From NCBI RefSeq assembly GCF_002356315.1, contig NZ_AP018164.1, positions 992,001 through 1,056,000 on the forward strand: a DNA stretch of 64,000 nt, given 5' to 3'. Below the pieces are notes generated by a model that had not been told where the DNA came from, did not search any database, and saw nothing but the letters and a program-made list of their open reading frames with translations. Each line of letters opens with the position of its first letter. Positions within the stretch are counted from its first letter, which is position 1. The translations under genes were made by a program, and so were the position numbers. Shown piece after piece: positions 1 to 8,453 of the stretch. The stretch is from Mycobacterium shigaense. GTDB lineage: Bacteria; Actinomycetota; Actinomycetes; Mycobacteriales; Mycobacteriaceae.

Positions 1-532
1 CCCGTCTGCTGCGGAGCTTCTCGCGCCCGGTGACCTGGTGTCCATCGATTGCGGCGCGGTGCTCGACGGTTGGCACGGCGACGCCGCGATCACGTTCGGC
101 GTGGACGCATTGGACCCGGCCGACGAGGCGCTGTGCGCCGCGACCAGGGAGTCGCTGGAAGCCGGGATCGCGGCGATGATTCCGGGCAACCGGCTGACCG
201 ACGTCGCGCATGCCATCGAAATGGGTACCCGGGCGGCCGAGGTCCGGCACGGGCGCGCGTTCGGAATCGTCGAGGGCTACGGCGGGCACGGCATCGGCCG
301 GCACATGCACATGGACCCCTTCTTGCCCAATGAGGGCGCCCCGGGCCGCGGCCCGCTGCTGGCCCCCGGCTCGGTCCTGGCCATCGAACCGATGCTGACC
401 CTCGGACGCGGCAAAACCGTCGTCCTCGACGACGAATGGACGGTCACCACCACCGACGGGTCGCGCGCCGCGCACTGGGAGCACACCGTTGCCGTGACGG
501 AGTCCGGGCCGCGCATCCTGACGCTGAACTAA
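1..532 (+). CDS. map: Methionine aminopeptidase type I, 3' part
   Basis: This is the last 176 codons of a methionine aminopeptidase, which removes the initiator methionine from new cytosolic proteins. The reading frame is open from base 2, so the gene starts upstream of the window; mycobacterial MapA is about 266 residues. The metal-ligand series of the pita-bread fold is visible: aspartates in SIDCG and WHGDAA, the histidine in [11 protein letters not shown], and glutamates in AIEPML and WEHTVAV. The gene is followed by sigL, the order known from M. tuberculosis (Rv0734-Rv0735). In most Actinobacteria map is followed by infA, which here lies 21.6 kb downstream. Confidence 0.95.
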   Translation, partial: PSAAELLAPGDLVSIDCGAVLDGWHGDAAITFGVDALDPADEALCAATRESLEAGIAAMIPGNRLTDVAHAIEMGTRAAEVRHGRAFGIVEGYGGHGIGRHMHMDPFLPNEGAPGRGPLLAPGSVLAIEPMLTLGRGKTVVLDDEWTVTTTDGSRAAHWEHTVAVTESGPRILTLN

Positions 533-572
533 ACACCTGCTCGACTCGTTTCAGTAGACGGGAGGTGATCGC

Positions 573-1118
573 GTGGCTCGTGTGGTCGGCACGGCGAAGG
601 CGTCCGAGGCTGCCGAAGCCGCGCTGATGAAGGCACTCTACGACGAGCATGCCGCGGTGTTGTGGCGGTACGCCTTGCGGCTCACCGGCGATGCCACCCA
701 CGCCGAGGACGTCGTCCAGGAAACGTTGCTGCGGGCCTGGCAGCATCCGGAGGTCATCGGCGACACCGAGCGCTCCGCGCGGGCTTGGCTGTTCACCGTG
801 GCCCGCAACCTGATCATCGACGATCGGCGCAGCGCGCGGTATCGCAACGTGGTCGGTTCGCTCGACGAGGACGGGGCGCCCGAACAGGCCACCCCCGACG
901 AGGTGAACGCGGCGCTGGACCGGCTGTTGATCGCCGACGCGATCGCGCAACTGTCCGTCGAACATCGCGCCGTGATCGAGCGGTCGTACTACCGCGGCTG
1001 GACCACCGCGCAGATCGCCTCCGACCTGCTGATCGCCGAGGGAACAGTGAAGTCGCGATTACACTATGCCGTGCGGGCATTGCGGCTCACTCTGCAGGAA
1101 CTTGGGGTAACCCGATGA
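573..1118 (+). CDS. sigL: ECF RNA polymerase sigma factor SigL
   Basis: A 181-residue extracytoplasmic-function sigma factor with region 2 (about residues 20-90, including the AEDVVQETLLRAW helix) and region 4 (about 120-178, HTH around WTTAQIASDLLIAEGTVKSR). The GTG start at 573 is set by a strong Shine-Dalgarno GGAGGTG at 561-567. It lies between map and an anti-sigma gene, as Rv0735-Rv0736 do in M. tuberculosis, where SigL is held at the membrane by RslA and controls cell-envelope and thiol-modification genes. Its TGA stop overlaps an ATG that opens a 28-codon mini-ORF leading into rslA. The assignment to SigL rests on synteny plus the ECF architecture. Confidence 0.93.
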   Translation: MARVVGTAKASEAAEAALMKALYDEHAAVLWRYALRLTGDATHAEDVVQETLLRAWQHPEVIGDTERSARAWLFTVARNLIIDDRRSARYRNVVGSLDEDGAPEQATPDEVNAALDRLLIADAIAQLSVEHRAVIERSYYRGWTTAQIASDLLIAEGTVKSRLHYAVRALRLTLQELGVTR

Positions 1119-1201
1119 CAGCACGAGACGTTGTTCGGGCACCAATCCGTGTGGTCATCGGCTCCGAATGCTTGAAGGGTGACGGGAGATGGGTGACATG
1201 A
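1115..1201 (+). CDS. 28-residue coupling mini-ORF between sigL and rslA
   Basis: An ATG at 1115 overlaps the sigL stop (ATGA). The frame runs 28 codons and ends with a TGA at 1199-1201 that overlaps the ATG at 1198, a likely start of rslA (again ATGA). The peptide begins MTARDVVRAP and has no recognisable domain. Because both junctions are stop/start overlaps, ribosomes leaving sigL could reach rslA through this frame. That would link anti-sigma synthesis to sigma synthesis. Translation of the peptide itself is unproven, and it may be only spacer sequence. Confidence 0.35.
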   Translation: MTARDVVRAPIRVVIGSECLKGDGRWVT

Positions 1202-1956
1202 GTACGCCGATTCGGGGCGCCAGCCCCCCCGGCGACAACCAGGCTTTCGATCTGATCATGGGCGACGAGCACCGCTACGCGATGTGGGATGCCGCATACG
1301 TCCTGGGGTCGCTGTCTGCCAGCGACCGCCGCGAATTCGAGACGCACCTGGCGTCCTGCAAGGCCTGCCGCCAGGCCGTCGCCGAGCTCAGCGGTGTGCC
1401 CGCGCTGCTTTCGCAGCTCGACCGCGAGGAAGTCGCCGCGATCGACCGGTCGGGTACCACCGCGCCGGGGTTACCGGAGCCCTCGACGGACTTGTTGCCG
1501 TCGCTGTTGGCCAAGGCGCGTTGGCGCCGCCGGCGTACCCGCGTCGTCACCTGGGCCGGCTCGGCCGCGGCCGCCGCGGTGCTCGCGGTCGGGGTGTTCG
1601 TTGGTGTGCAGGGCCATTCGGCGGCGCCGCAGCAGCAGGTGGCCGCGTCCGCGGAGCCGATGTCACAGGTGGGCACCACGCTGCTGACGTCCACGGTGCA
1701 GCTGTCGGCCCAGCATTGGGGCACGTTCATCAACCTCAAATGCGTCTGCCTGGCTCCGGCGTACGCACACCACGACACGCTGGCGATGGTGGTGGTGGGT
1801 CGTGACGGCAGCCAGACCCGGCTGGCTACGTGGGTGGCCGAGCCCGGCCACACGGCGACACCGGCCGGCAGCATCTCGACTCCGCTCGACCAGATCGCCG
1901 CCGTGCGGGTGGTGTCCGCCGACAGCGGCCAAGTACTGCTGGAGCGGTCGCTCTAA
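1198..1956 (+). CDS. rslA: Membrane anti-sigma factor RslA
   Basis: A 252-residue zinc-associated anti-sigma factor that sequesters SigL. The N-terminal cytosolic domain carries the ZAS motif H50-x3-C54-x2-C57 (THLASCKAC). One transmembrane helix follows at about residues 117-138 after a basic RWRRRRTR stretch, and the C-terminal domain would lie outside the membrane. That domain contains a KCVC cysteine pair of unknown role. I take ATG 1198 as the start because GGGAG at 1184-1188 is well spaced and the ATG overlaps the stop of the preceding mini-ORF. An in-frame ATG at 1189, three codons upstream and preceded by AAGGG, is equally possible. Confidence 0.9.
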   Translation: MSTPIRGASPPGDNQAFDLIMGDEHRYAMWDAAYVLGSLSASDRREFETHLASCKACRQAVAELSGVPALLSQLDREEVAAIDRSGTTAPGLPEPSTDLLPSLLAKARWRRRRTRVVTWAGSAAAAAVLAVGVFVGVQGHSAAPQQQVAASAEPMSQVGTTLLTSTVQLSAQHWGTFINLKCVCLAPAYAHHDTLAMVVVGRDGSQTRLATWVAEPGHTATPAGSISTPLDQIAAVRVVSADSGQVLLERSL

Positions 1957-2199
1957 CGCCGGCGCGCTGGCGATGCTCGTCGGGTGAAGTCTCAACGGTG
2001 GCAATCGTTCTCGCGATTTGCGATTACTGCGAGCCGCCGATGTCGGCGTGGAAAGTCAGCTGCGGCAACGTATTCGGCGCATCGCCGGATGGGCTCCGGT
2101 GCACCCTGAGTAGTCACGCGTCCACGCGGGCGGTCGTCTCGGCAGTGGCAAAGGCGCTCCGCCCTCCCGCACGCGCCGCGGGTGCGGTAAGAAAAGGAC

Positions 2200-2700
2200 G
2201 TGGCTGCCTCATCGAAACCCGATCCGATCGCCGCGGCGCGGAACAACTGGGAGCGGGCGGGTTGGGGCGACGTCGCGCAGGGCATGGTCGCGGTGACCTC
2301 GGTGATGCGGGCGCATCAGATCCTGCTCGCCCGCGTCGAGACAGCGCTGCGTCCCTACGACTTGAGCTTCTCCCGTTTCGAGCTGCTGCGGCTGCTGGCG
2401 TTCAGCCGCAGCGGAGCGTTGCCGATCACCAAAGCATCCGACCGGCTGCAGGTCCACGTCACCAGCGTCACCCACGCGATTCGCCGGCTGGAGGCCGACG
2501 GGTTGGTGCAACGGGTTCCACACCCCACCGACGGCCGCACCACCCTGGTGCAGATCACCGACCTCGGCCGGTCGACGGTCGAGGACGCCACCGTCACGCT
2601 CAACGAGCGGGTGTTCGCCGATGTGGGAATGACCGCTGACGAAGCGCGGGCCTTGGTGTCGTCCATCGAAACCCTGCGGCGCCACGCCGGCGACTTCTGA
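2200..2700 (+). CDS. MarR-family transcriptional regulator (Rv0737-like)
   Basis: A 166-residue MarR-type winged-helix repressor or activator. The wHTH spans about residues 45-115: recognition helix around RLQVHVTSVTHAIRRLE, then a wing with the typical VQRVPHPTDGRTTLVQIT segment. The position two genes after sigL matches Rv0737 of M. tuberculosis. The start is taken as GTG at 2200 behind AAAAGGA. The ligand and target genes are not evident. The 243-nt gap after rslA shows no gene. The next gene downstream has its own promoter motif, so this is probably a separate transcript. Confidence 0.85.
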   Translation: MAASSKPDPIAAARNNWERAGWGDVAQGMVAVTSVMRAHQILLARVETALRPYDLSFSRFELLRLLAFSRSGALPITKASDRLQVHVTSVTHAIRRLEADGLVQRVPHPTDGRTTLVQITDLGRSTVEDATVTLNERVFADVGMTADEARALVSSIETLRRHAGDF

Positions 2701-2741
2701 GCGGGGGACCGTGCGGTCACCGTCCGCAACCCCTACCGCAC

Positions 2742-2768
2742 GTAACCCGTCGCCCTATCTGTTGGTGA
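2742..2768 (+). promoter_or_regulatory. ECF-type promoter, copy 1 of a shared motif
   Basis: The -35-like element GTAACCC (2742-2748) is followed after 13 nt by TTGGTGA (2762-2768), with a TATCT between them. The same arrangement occurs at 3316-3343 and 9895-9921 (GTAACCC, 12-14 nt, TYGGKGA). It lies 46 nt upstream of the Rieske lipoprotein start. Because one copy precedes the ECF sigma gene at 9937, I infer that this sigma factor reads all three. Confidence 0.6.
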
Positions 2769-2814
2769 CCGCCCCAGGGGGGCGGGCCGCCAGCGATCGA
2801 GGAGGGCAAACCAC

Positions 2815-3295
2815 GTGCCACAGGCGGAGGACAACGCAACAGAAATCGGATCTGCATACGCCCGCATGACGACCCGGCGCGGCGTCGTGATCGGTGCTTG
2901 CGGATTGGGCGCAGCCGCCGTGCTCGCCGCGTGTGCCGACAACAAGGCCAAGCCGGCATCGGAGCGCGCGGCCGCCGGCGGTCAGGCCGCATCCGCTGTG
3001 CGGCCGCAGGCATTGAAGCCCAACGACGTTCCGGTCGGCGGGGGGGGGGGGGGTGATTCTCGCCGACCAAGACACCGTGGTGACGCAGCCACAGCCGGAC
3101 CAGTTCAAGGCATTCAGCGCCACCTGCAGCCATCTGGGGTGTCAGGTGGAACGCGTCAGCGACGGCACCATCAAGTGCCCTTGCCACGGTAGCCAATACA
3201 GCGTGGTCGACGGTTCGGTCGTCCACGGTCCGGCGACAAAGCCGCTGCCCGCCAAGACCGTAAGTGTCAGCAACGGCCTCCTGGCGATCTCGTAG
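2815..3295 (+). CDS. Rieske [2Fe-2S] lipoprotein, frame broken by a poly-G tract
   Basis: An exported Rieske protein of about 160 residues. It begins with a combined Tat/lipoprotein signal: twin arginine in TTRRGVVIGACG, then a lipobox ending at Cys40 (AVLAAC). The cluster-binding boxes CSHLGC and CPCHGSQY follow. The first 75 codons read in one frame up to a run of 14 G at 3040-3053, and the Rieske domain continues in the next frame (from 3053). A run of 13 G would restore a continuous protein reading P-V-G, a glycine stretch, V-I-L-A-D. This is either a slippage-prone phase switch or an assembly error. It sits behind copy 1 of the shared ECF-type promoter. The electron partner is unknown. 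Confidence 0.85.
3040..3053 (+). repeat. Homopolymer of 14 G inside a coding region
   Basis: Fourteen consecutive G residues lie between the lipoprotein stalk and the Rieske domain of the surrounding gene. Fourteen puts the Rieske domain out of frame, whereas 13 or 16 would be in frame. Tracts of this length are prone to slippage during replication and also to miscounting during sequencing. Confidence 0.95.
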
Positions 3296-3315
3296 CCAGG
3301 GGCGTGAACGCGCGT

Positions 3316-3343
3316 GTAACCCGCGCTACCTATCTATCGGTGA
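3316..3343 (+). promoter_or_regulatory. ECF-type promoter, copy 2 of a shared motif
   Basis: GTAACCC (3316-3322) is followed after 14 nt by TCGGTGA (3337-3343), with the same internal TATCT as copy 1 at 2742. The spacer is one base longer than in copy 1. It lies 35 nt upstream of the GTG of the phosphoesterase gene, which suggests that the gene is co-regulated with the Rieske lipoprotein. Confidence 0.6.
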
Positions 3344-3378
3344 TGCGTCCGTCAAGTGATCCTGGAGGCTAAGAAGCC

Positions 3379-4356
3379 GTGAGCATCGATCGAGATTCGA
3401 ACAAGCCGGACCATGAACAAGGTTCGGATTCCCACGATCCGCGCGGCATGACGCGCCGGCAGCTGATACGGCATTCCGCATGGTTCGGCGCGGCCGTCGG
3501 GCTGGCCGTCGCCGGTGGCGAAGTGATCTCACACATCGCGGGCAGCACCACCGCCGTTGCGGCCCAGGCCAAGCCCACACTGCGCTTCGCACAGGTCAGT
3601 GACAGCCACATCGGGTTCACCGGAAAGGCGAACCCCGATGTCGCCGGTTCCTTCAGCCGCGCGATCGACCAGATCAATCACCTCGGCTATACGCCGGATT
3701 TCATCATCCACACCGGCGATCTCACTCACCTCGCGACCCCCGAGCAGTTCGATCAGGTCAAGCAGATGATGACCGGGTTCGCCACGCCGCATGTGTTCAC
3801 CGTTCCCGGTGAGCACGACTCCTCCGATGATTCCGGGCAGAAGTACCTCAAGGCCTTCGGGGCGGGCTCTCGCGGTGACGGCTGGTACAGCTTCGACATC
3901 TCCGGTGTGCATGTGATCGCGTTGGTGAACACCTTGAACCTGGAAAAGCTTGGCCACCTCGGCAACGAACAGCTCGAATTCGTCCGGCAGGACGTCGCAG
4001 GGTTGTCGGCTGACACGCCGATCATCGTGTTCAGCCACATCCCGTTGTTCGCGATGTATCCCGCGTGGGGGTGGGGCACCGACGACGCCAGTCAGGCGTT
4101 GAGTCATCTGCGTCGATTCTCGTCGGTGACATGCCTGAATGGCCATGTCCACCAATTGTTTACCAAGACCGAAGGCAACGTCACCTTTTACAGCGGGACC
4201 ACGACGGCCTACCCGTTGCCGCATCCCGGCGACGGGCCGGGACCCAAACCGGTAACCCTGCCCGCGGGGAAACTGCAGGACGCTTTGGGGATTCGCGAAG
4301 TCAGTTACTTCAAAGGCCAACAGGCACTGGCGCTCAAGGAGCAGAAACTGCAATGA
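3379..4356 (+). CDS. Tat-exported calcineurin-like metallophosphoesterase
   Basis: A 325-residue phosphoesterase of the calcineurin fold. The binuclear metal motifs appear in order: D75-x-H77 (VSDSHIG), G113-D114 (HTGDLTH), GEHD at 144-147 (a variant of the usual GNHD, with Glu in place of the conserved Asn), H220 (FSHIPL) and GHVH at 255-258. The N terminus carries a Tat signal (TRRQLIRH, then a hydrophobic stretch to about residue 60), so it should act outside the cytoplasm. The GTG start at 3379 follows CTGGAGG. Its stop overlaps the next start (ATGA). The Asn-to-Glu change may alter catalysis, and the substrate is unknown. It shares a promoter motif with the Rieske gene upstream. Confidence 0.88.
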   Translation: MSIDRDSNKPDHEQGSDSHDPRGMTRRQLIRHSAWFGAAVGLAVAGGEVISHIAGSTTAVAAQAKPTLRFAQVSDSHIGFTGKANPDVAGSFSRAIDQINHLGYTPDFIIHTGDLTHLATPEQFDQVKQMMTGFATPHVFTVPGEHDSSDDSGQKYLKAFGAGSRGDGWYSFDISGVHVIALVNTLNLEKLGHLGNEQLEFVRQDVAGLSADTPIIVFSHIPLFAMYPAWGWGTDDASQALSHLRRFSSVTCLNGHVHQLFTKTEGNVTFYSGTTTAYPLPHPGDGPGPKPVTLPAGKLQDALGIREVSYFKGQQALALKEQKLQ

Positions 4357-4784
4357 AATCGATCGACATCGCGCTCCGGGCCGGGCTGGTGGCGACACTT
4401 GCGACCAGCGGCGTGGACCACGCCTACCTCTACCTCGACGGCTACCGCAACATCCCTGTGGTGGGGTTCGGCTTCCTTGCGCAGGCCAGCGTGTTCTGTG
4501 CGATCGCTGTGCTCATCGGGCTGGGCGGGCCCGATTGGTTGGTGTGGCTGGCCGGAGCGTTGTCCCTCGGCACGCTGGGTGCTTTCGCACTGTCTCGCAC
4601 TGTCGGGCTGTTCGGCTTCGTCGAGCAAGGCTGGGAGCCCGCACCGCATCCCGCGCTGAGCGTCGCCGCCCAAGTCGGAACCGGCGTCCTGTCTCTGCTG
4701 TGGGTGGCAGATCGCCGCAAGGCCACCGGAGAACAGCGACCAACGGCACCGGATCATCTTGTGGGAGCGAAGGACAACGCCTGA
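4353..4784 (+). CDS. Small polytopic membrane protein
   Basis: A 143-residue protein with about four hydrophobic segments (roughly residues 7-25, 34-58, 62-85 and 98-118) and a polar, charged C terminus. It overlaps the phosphoesterase stop by ATGA, so it should be translationally coupled to it and belong to the same regulon. I do not recognise the family with certainty; its size and topology resemble DoxX-like or DUF4383-like proteins. It converges on mmsB, with 34 nt between the two genes. Confidence 0.75.
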   Translation: MKSIDIALRAGLVATLATSGVDHAYLYLDGYRNIPVVGFGFLAQASVFCAIAVLIGLGGPDWLVWLAGALSLGTLGAFALSRTVGLFGFVEQGWEPAPHPALSVAAQVGTGVLSLLWVADRRKATGEQRPTAPDHLVGAKDNA

Positions 4785-4818
4785 GCCGCGCCCTGCGGAC
4801 CGATGGTGACGCCTGCGC

Positions 4819-5703
4819 TCAGCCGGTGCGAAGCACGTCGATGACCGCGCTGAAGTCCAAAGCGCCGTGCTCGGCGGCGAACTTGGCGTAGATCTCGGCC
4901 GCGTGCGCCCCCAGCGGCGCCGAGGAGCCCGTCGACCTGACCGCGTCCATCGCCAGGCCCAGGTCCTTATTCATCAAAGCGGTCGCGAAGCCCGGCTTGA
5001 AGTCGTTGTTGGCCGGTGACGTCGGAACCGGTCCCGGCACCGGGCAATTGGTGTGCACCGCCCAGCAGTTGCCGGTCGCGCCGGTGATGACGTCGAACAG
5101 CGACTGCGCCGACAGGCCGAGCTTCTCGGCGAGGACGAAGGCCTCGCCGACGGCGATCTGCTGCACCGCCAGCACCATGTTGTTGCAGACCTTGGCGGCC
5201 TGGCCCGCCCCGGCGGCACCGCAGTGAATGATCTTGCCCGCCATGGGTTCCAGCACCCGCCGGGCGCGTTGCACCGCCTCGTCCTCGCCGCCGACCATGA
5301 ACGCGAGCGTTCCGGCGACGGCGCCCTTCACCCCGCCGGAGACCGGCGCGTCCAGCTGGGCAACGCCGTGGGATTCCGCCAGCGCATGCACCTCGCGGGC
5401 GTCGCTGACCGAGATCGTGGAGCTGTCGATGAACAAGGCTCCGGCACGCGCGGACGGCAGCACTTCGGCGTAGCAGCGTTTGACCAGGTCGCCGTTGGGC
5501 AGCATGGTGATCACCACGTCGGCCCCGGTCACCGCGTCGGCAGCGCTGTCGAAACCGGTGACGCCGTTCGCCGCTGCGGCGGACAGTGCCGCTGGCGCGG
5601 GATCGAATCCGCGCACCGCGTGGTTGGCGGCGGCCAGATTCGCCGCCATGGGCGCGCCCATGTTACCCAGGCCCAGGAAGGCCACGGTCAAATGCTCAGT
5701 CAT
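4819..5703 (-). CDS. mmsB: 3-hydroxyisobutyrate dehydrogenase
   Basis: A 294-residue beta-hydroxyacid dehydrogenase that oxidises 3-hydroxyisobutyrate to methylmalonate semialdehyde with NAD, a step of valine degradation. The N-terminal Rossmann motif is GLGNMGAPMA (11-20), the substrate motif is DAPVSGGVKGA (118-128), and the catalytic lysine is K171 in GAGQAAKVCNN. The start ATG at 5703 is preceded by AGAAGG, 13 nt after the fadE9 stop. It is the last gene of the mmsA-fadE9-mmsB operon, the same order as Rv0753c-Rv0751c. The open frame extends upstream of this start, but the conserved N terminus begins here. Confidence 0.95.
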   Translation of the reverse strand: MTEHLTVAFLGLGNMGAPMAANLAAANHAVRGFDPAPAALSAAAANGVTGFDSAADAVTGADVVITMLPNGDLVKRCYAEVLPSARAGALFIDSSTISVSDAREVHALAESHGVAQLDAPVSGGVKGAVAGTLAFMVGGEDEAVQRARRVLEPMAGKIIHCGAAGAGQAAKVCNNMVLAVQQIAVGEAFVLAEKLGLSAQSLFDVITGATGNCWAVHTNCPVPGPVPTSPANNDFKPGFATALMNKDLGLAMDAVRSTGSSAPLGAHAAEIYAKFAAEHGALDFSAVIDVLRTG

Positions 5704-5716
5704 CTCCAAGACCCTT

Positions 5717-6886
5717 CTAGGCGTTGGCTTGAGAAGCCCTGAATCGTGCGGCCTCGGCCCGGCCGACGACCACCCGCATGATCTCGTTGGTGCCTTCCAG
5801 GATTCGGTGCACTCGCAGATCGCGGACGATCTTTTCCAGGCCGTACTCGCGCAGGTAGCCGTAGCCGCCGTGCAGTTGCAGGGCCTTGTCGGCGACGTCG
5901 AAGCAGGTGTCGGTGACGTAGCGTTTGGCCATCGCGCACAGCTCGACCTTGTCGGCGCTGTTGGCGTCCAGCGCACTTGCGGCTCGCCACAACATCATTC
6001 GCGAGGTCTCCAGCCCGGTCGCCATGTCGGCCAGGGTGAACCGGATGGTCGGCTCGTCGAGCAGCGACGACCCGAACGCCTGCCGCTCCCGCACATACGA
6101 CCCAGCCTTGTCGAAGGCGGCTTGCGCCCCGCCCAGCGAGCACGCGGCGATGTTCAACCGACCACCGTTGAGGCCGTTCATCGCGATGCCGAAACCTGCG
6201 CCCTCGCCGTCGGCTCCGCCCAGCATGGCCCCGGCGGGCACCCGCACCCCCTCCAGGATCACCTGCGCGGTGGGTTGGGCGTGCCAGCCCATCTTCTCCT
6301 CGAGTGCGCCGAAACTCAGACCGGGCGTGCCTTTTTCGATGATGAACGCCGAGATTCCACGCGGGCCGTCACCACCGGTGCGAGCCATCACCACGTAGAC
6401 GTCGGAGGCGCCCGCGCCGGAGATGAACTGCTTGACACCGTCGAGCACGTAGTCGCCACCGTGGGCGACCGCGCGGGTGCTCAACGCGCTGGCATCGGAC
6501 CCGGCGCCCGGCTCGGTCAGGCAATAGCTGGCGATGACGTCCATCGGCGCCAGCCGCGGAATCCATTCCTTGCGTTGCTCGTCGGTGCCGAAGCTGTCGA
6601 TCATCCACGCGCACATGTTGTGGATCGACAGGAACGCGGCGGTCGTCGGGTCGGCGATCGCCAGCTGCTCGAAGATGCGCACCCCGTCGAGCCGGCGCAG
6701 CCCGCTGCCGCCGACGTCGTCGCGGCAGTAGATCGCCGCCATGCCGAGCTGGGCGGCCTCCCGCAAGACATCCGTCGGAAAGTGCTTGGCCGCATCCCAT
6801 TCCAGGGCGTACGGCGCGACACGTTTCGCGGCGAAGGCGGCGGCCGTCTCGGTGATGACGCGTTCGTCGTCGTTGAGGTCGAACAT
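5717..6886 (-). CDS. fadE9: Acyl-CoA dehydrogenase, isobutyryl-CoA type
   Basis: A 389-residue FAD-dependent acyl-CoA dehydrogenase of the size and motif pattern of isobutyryl-CoA dehydrogenases. It shows the FAD/substrate segment YCLTEPGAGSDA and the C-terminal LEGTNEIMR motif that follows the active-site loop. Placed between mmsA and mmsB, it should convert isobutyryl-CoA to methacrylyl-CoA in valine catabolism; the name follows the syntenic Rv0752c. The start ATG at 6886 lies 5 nt from the mmsA stop. Substrate preference is inferred from the operon. Confidence 0.93.
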   Translation of the reverse strand: MFDLNDDERVITETAAAFAAKRVAPYALEWDAAKHFPTDVLREAAQLGMAAIYCRDDVGGSGLRRLDGVRIFEQLAIADPTTAAFLSIHNMCAWMIDSFGTDEQRKEWIPRLAPMDVIASYCLTEPGAGSDASALSTRAVAHGGDYVLDGVKQFISGAGASDVYVVMARTGGDGPRGISAFIIEKGTPGLSFGALEEKMGWHAQPTAQVILEGVRVPAGAMLGGADGEGAGFGIAMNGLNGGRLNIAACSLGGAQAAFDKAGSYVRERQAFGSSLLDEPTIRFTLADMATGLETSRMMLWRAASALDANSADKVELCAMAKRYVTDTCFDVADKALQLHGGYGYLREYGLEKIVRDLRVHRILEGTNEIMRVVVGRAEAARFRASQANA

Positions 6887-6890
6887 CGCC

Positions 6891-8411
6891 CTACTCCATT
6901 GTCGGAATCACGAATTCGGCGCCATCCTTGATGCCGGACGGCCACCGCGACGTCACCGTCTTGACCTTGGTGTAGAACTGGATCGACGCCGGGCCGTGCT
7001 GGTTGAGGTCGCCGAAGCCGGACCGCTTCCAGCCGCCGAAGGTGTGGTAGGCCACCGGGACCGGGATCGGCACGTTGACGCCGACCATGCCCACCTCGAC
7101 CCGAGAGACGAAGTCGCGCGCGGCGTCGCCGTCGCGGGTGAAGACCGCCACGCCGTTGCCGTACTCATGCTCGGACGGCAGCCGCAACGCCTCCTCGTAA
7201 TCGTGGGCCCGCACGATGCACAGCACCGGTCCGAAGATCTCGTCGGTGTAGATCGACATGTCGGTGGTGACGTGGTCGAACAGGGTGGGCCCGATGAAGA
7301 AGCCGCCCTCCAGGTTGGCATCGCCGAAGGTCAGGTCGTCGCTGGTCCGCTCGCGACCGTCGATGACCAGTTCGGCACCCGCTGCCACGCCCTGGCCGAT
7401 GTAGTCACGCACCCGGGCTACGGCGGCCTCGGTGACCAGCGGGCCGTAGTCGGCCTTGGGGTCCAGGCTGTGCCCGACGCGCAGGTTGTTGATCCGCTCA
7501 ATCAGCCGGGCGCGCAACCGGTCCGCGGTCTGCTCGCCGACGGGGACCGCGACGCTGATCGCCATGCAGCGTTCGCCGGCGCTGCCATAGCCGGCGCCGA
7601 TCAGCGCGTCGACGGCCTGGTCGAGGTCGGCGTCGGGCATCACGATCATGTGGTTCTTGGCGCCGCCGAAGCACTGCGAGCGCTTGTCGTTGGCCGCGGC
7701 CGTCGAGTAGATGTAATGCGCGATGTCGGAGCTGCCGACAAAACCGACCGCCTTGATGTCGGGATGGTGCAGGATCGCGTCGACGGCCTCCTTGTCGCCG
7801 TGGACGACCTGGAAGACGCCCGGCGGCAGGCCGGCCTCGAGAAACAGCTCGGCCAGCCGTACCGGCACCGACGGGTCGCGCTCGCTCGGCTTGAGCACGA
7901 ACGCGTTGCCACAGGCCAGCGCGGGTCCGGCCTTCCAGAGCGGGATCATCGCCGGGAAGTTGAACGGGGTGATGCCCGCGACCACGCCCAGCGGCTGGCG
8001 CAGAGAGTAGACGTCGATGCCTGGGCCGGCGCCCTCGCTGTATTCGCCCTTGAGCAGGTGGGGGATTCCGATCGCGAACTCGATCACCTCGATGCCGCGC
8101 TGGATATCGCCGCGCGCGTCGGGGACCGTCTTGCCGTGCTCGAGGGACAGCAGCTCGGCCAGCTCGTCCATATTGTTGTTGACCAGCTCGACGAACTTCA
8201 TCATCACGCGCGCGCGGCGCTGTGGATTCCATGCGGCCCAACCCTTTTGGGCCTCGACAGCCGAGGCCACCGCCGCGTCGACGTCGGCTGCCGAGGCCAT
8301 CGGGACTGATCCCTGGACCTTGCCGGTGCTCGGGTTGAAAACGTCAGCGGTGCGGCTGGACTGGCCTGCGGTGCGCTTCCCATCGATGAAGTGCGGGATC
8401 TGTGTGGTCAT
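6891..8411 (-). CDS. mmsA: Methylmalonate-semialdehyde dehydrogenase (CoA-acylating)
   Basis: A 506-residue aldehyde dehydrogenase that converts methylmalonate semialdehyde to propionyl-CoA and CO2. The family signatures are N151 in TPFNFPAM, the FGGAKNH segment, and the catalytic C282 in GSAGERCMA. The length fits the family (about 500). I chose ATG 8411 over the longer open frame to 8684 because homologues begin with a short MTTQIPHFIDGK-type N terminus, and a palindromic operator lies directly upstream. It is the first gene of the valine-degradation operon (Rv0753c-like). Confidence 0.95.
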   Translation of the reverse strand: MTTQIPHFIDGKRTAGQSSRTADVFNPSTGKVQGSVPMASAADVDAAVASAVEAQKGWAAWNPQRRARVMMKFVELVNNNMDELAELLSLEHGKTVPDARGDIQRGIEVIEFAIGIPHLLKGEYSEGAGPGIDVYSLRQPLGVVAGITPFNFPAMIPLWKAGPALACGNAFVLKPSERDPSVPVRLAELFLEAGLPPGVFQVVHGDKEAVDAILHHPDIKAVGFVGSSDIAHYIYSTAAANDKRSQCFGGAKNHMIVMPDADLDQAVDALIGAGYGSAGERCMAISVAVPVGEQTADRLRARLIERINNLRVGHSLDPKADYGPLVTEAAVARVRDYIGQGVAAGAELVIDGRERTSDDLTFGDANLEGGFFIGPTLFDHVTTDMSIYTDEIFGPVLCIVRAHDYEEALRLPSEHEYGNGVAVFTRDGDAARDFVSRVEVGMVGVNVPIPVPVAYHTFGGWKRSGFGDLNQHGPASIQFYTKVKTVTSRWPSGIKDGAEFVIPTME

Positions 8412-8453
8412 GAGGGTCCTCGAGTGCGCGAAGAAGGATAAGGAGTGGCCTTG

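Noticed and set aside
1106..1112. GTAACCC at the end of sigL, similar to the ECF -35 motif
   Set aside because: No TYGGKGA-type element follows at the right distance and the site is coding. Another chance match, at 4248-4254, was rejected for the same reason.
1957..2199. The 243-nt gap between rslA and the MarR gene
   Set aside because: Examined for a small gene, hairpin or promoter; nothing convincing was found.
5480..8309. Long open frames (483 and 522 codons) on the plus strand
   Set aside because: They lie opposite fadE9 and mmsA and have no family motifs. Such shadows are expected from GC-rich third positions.
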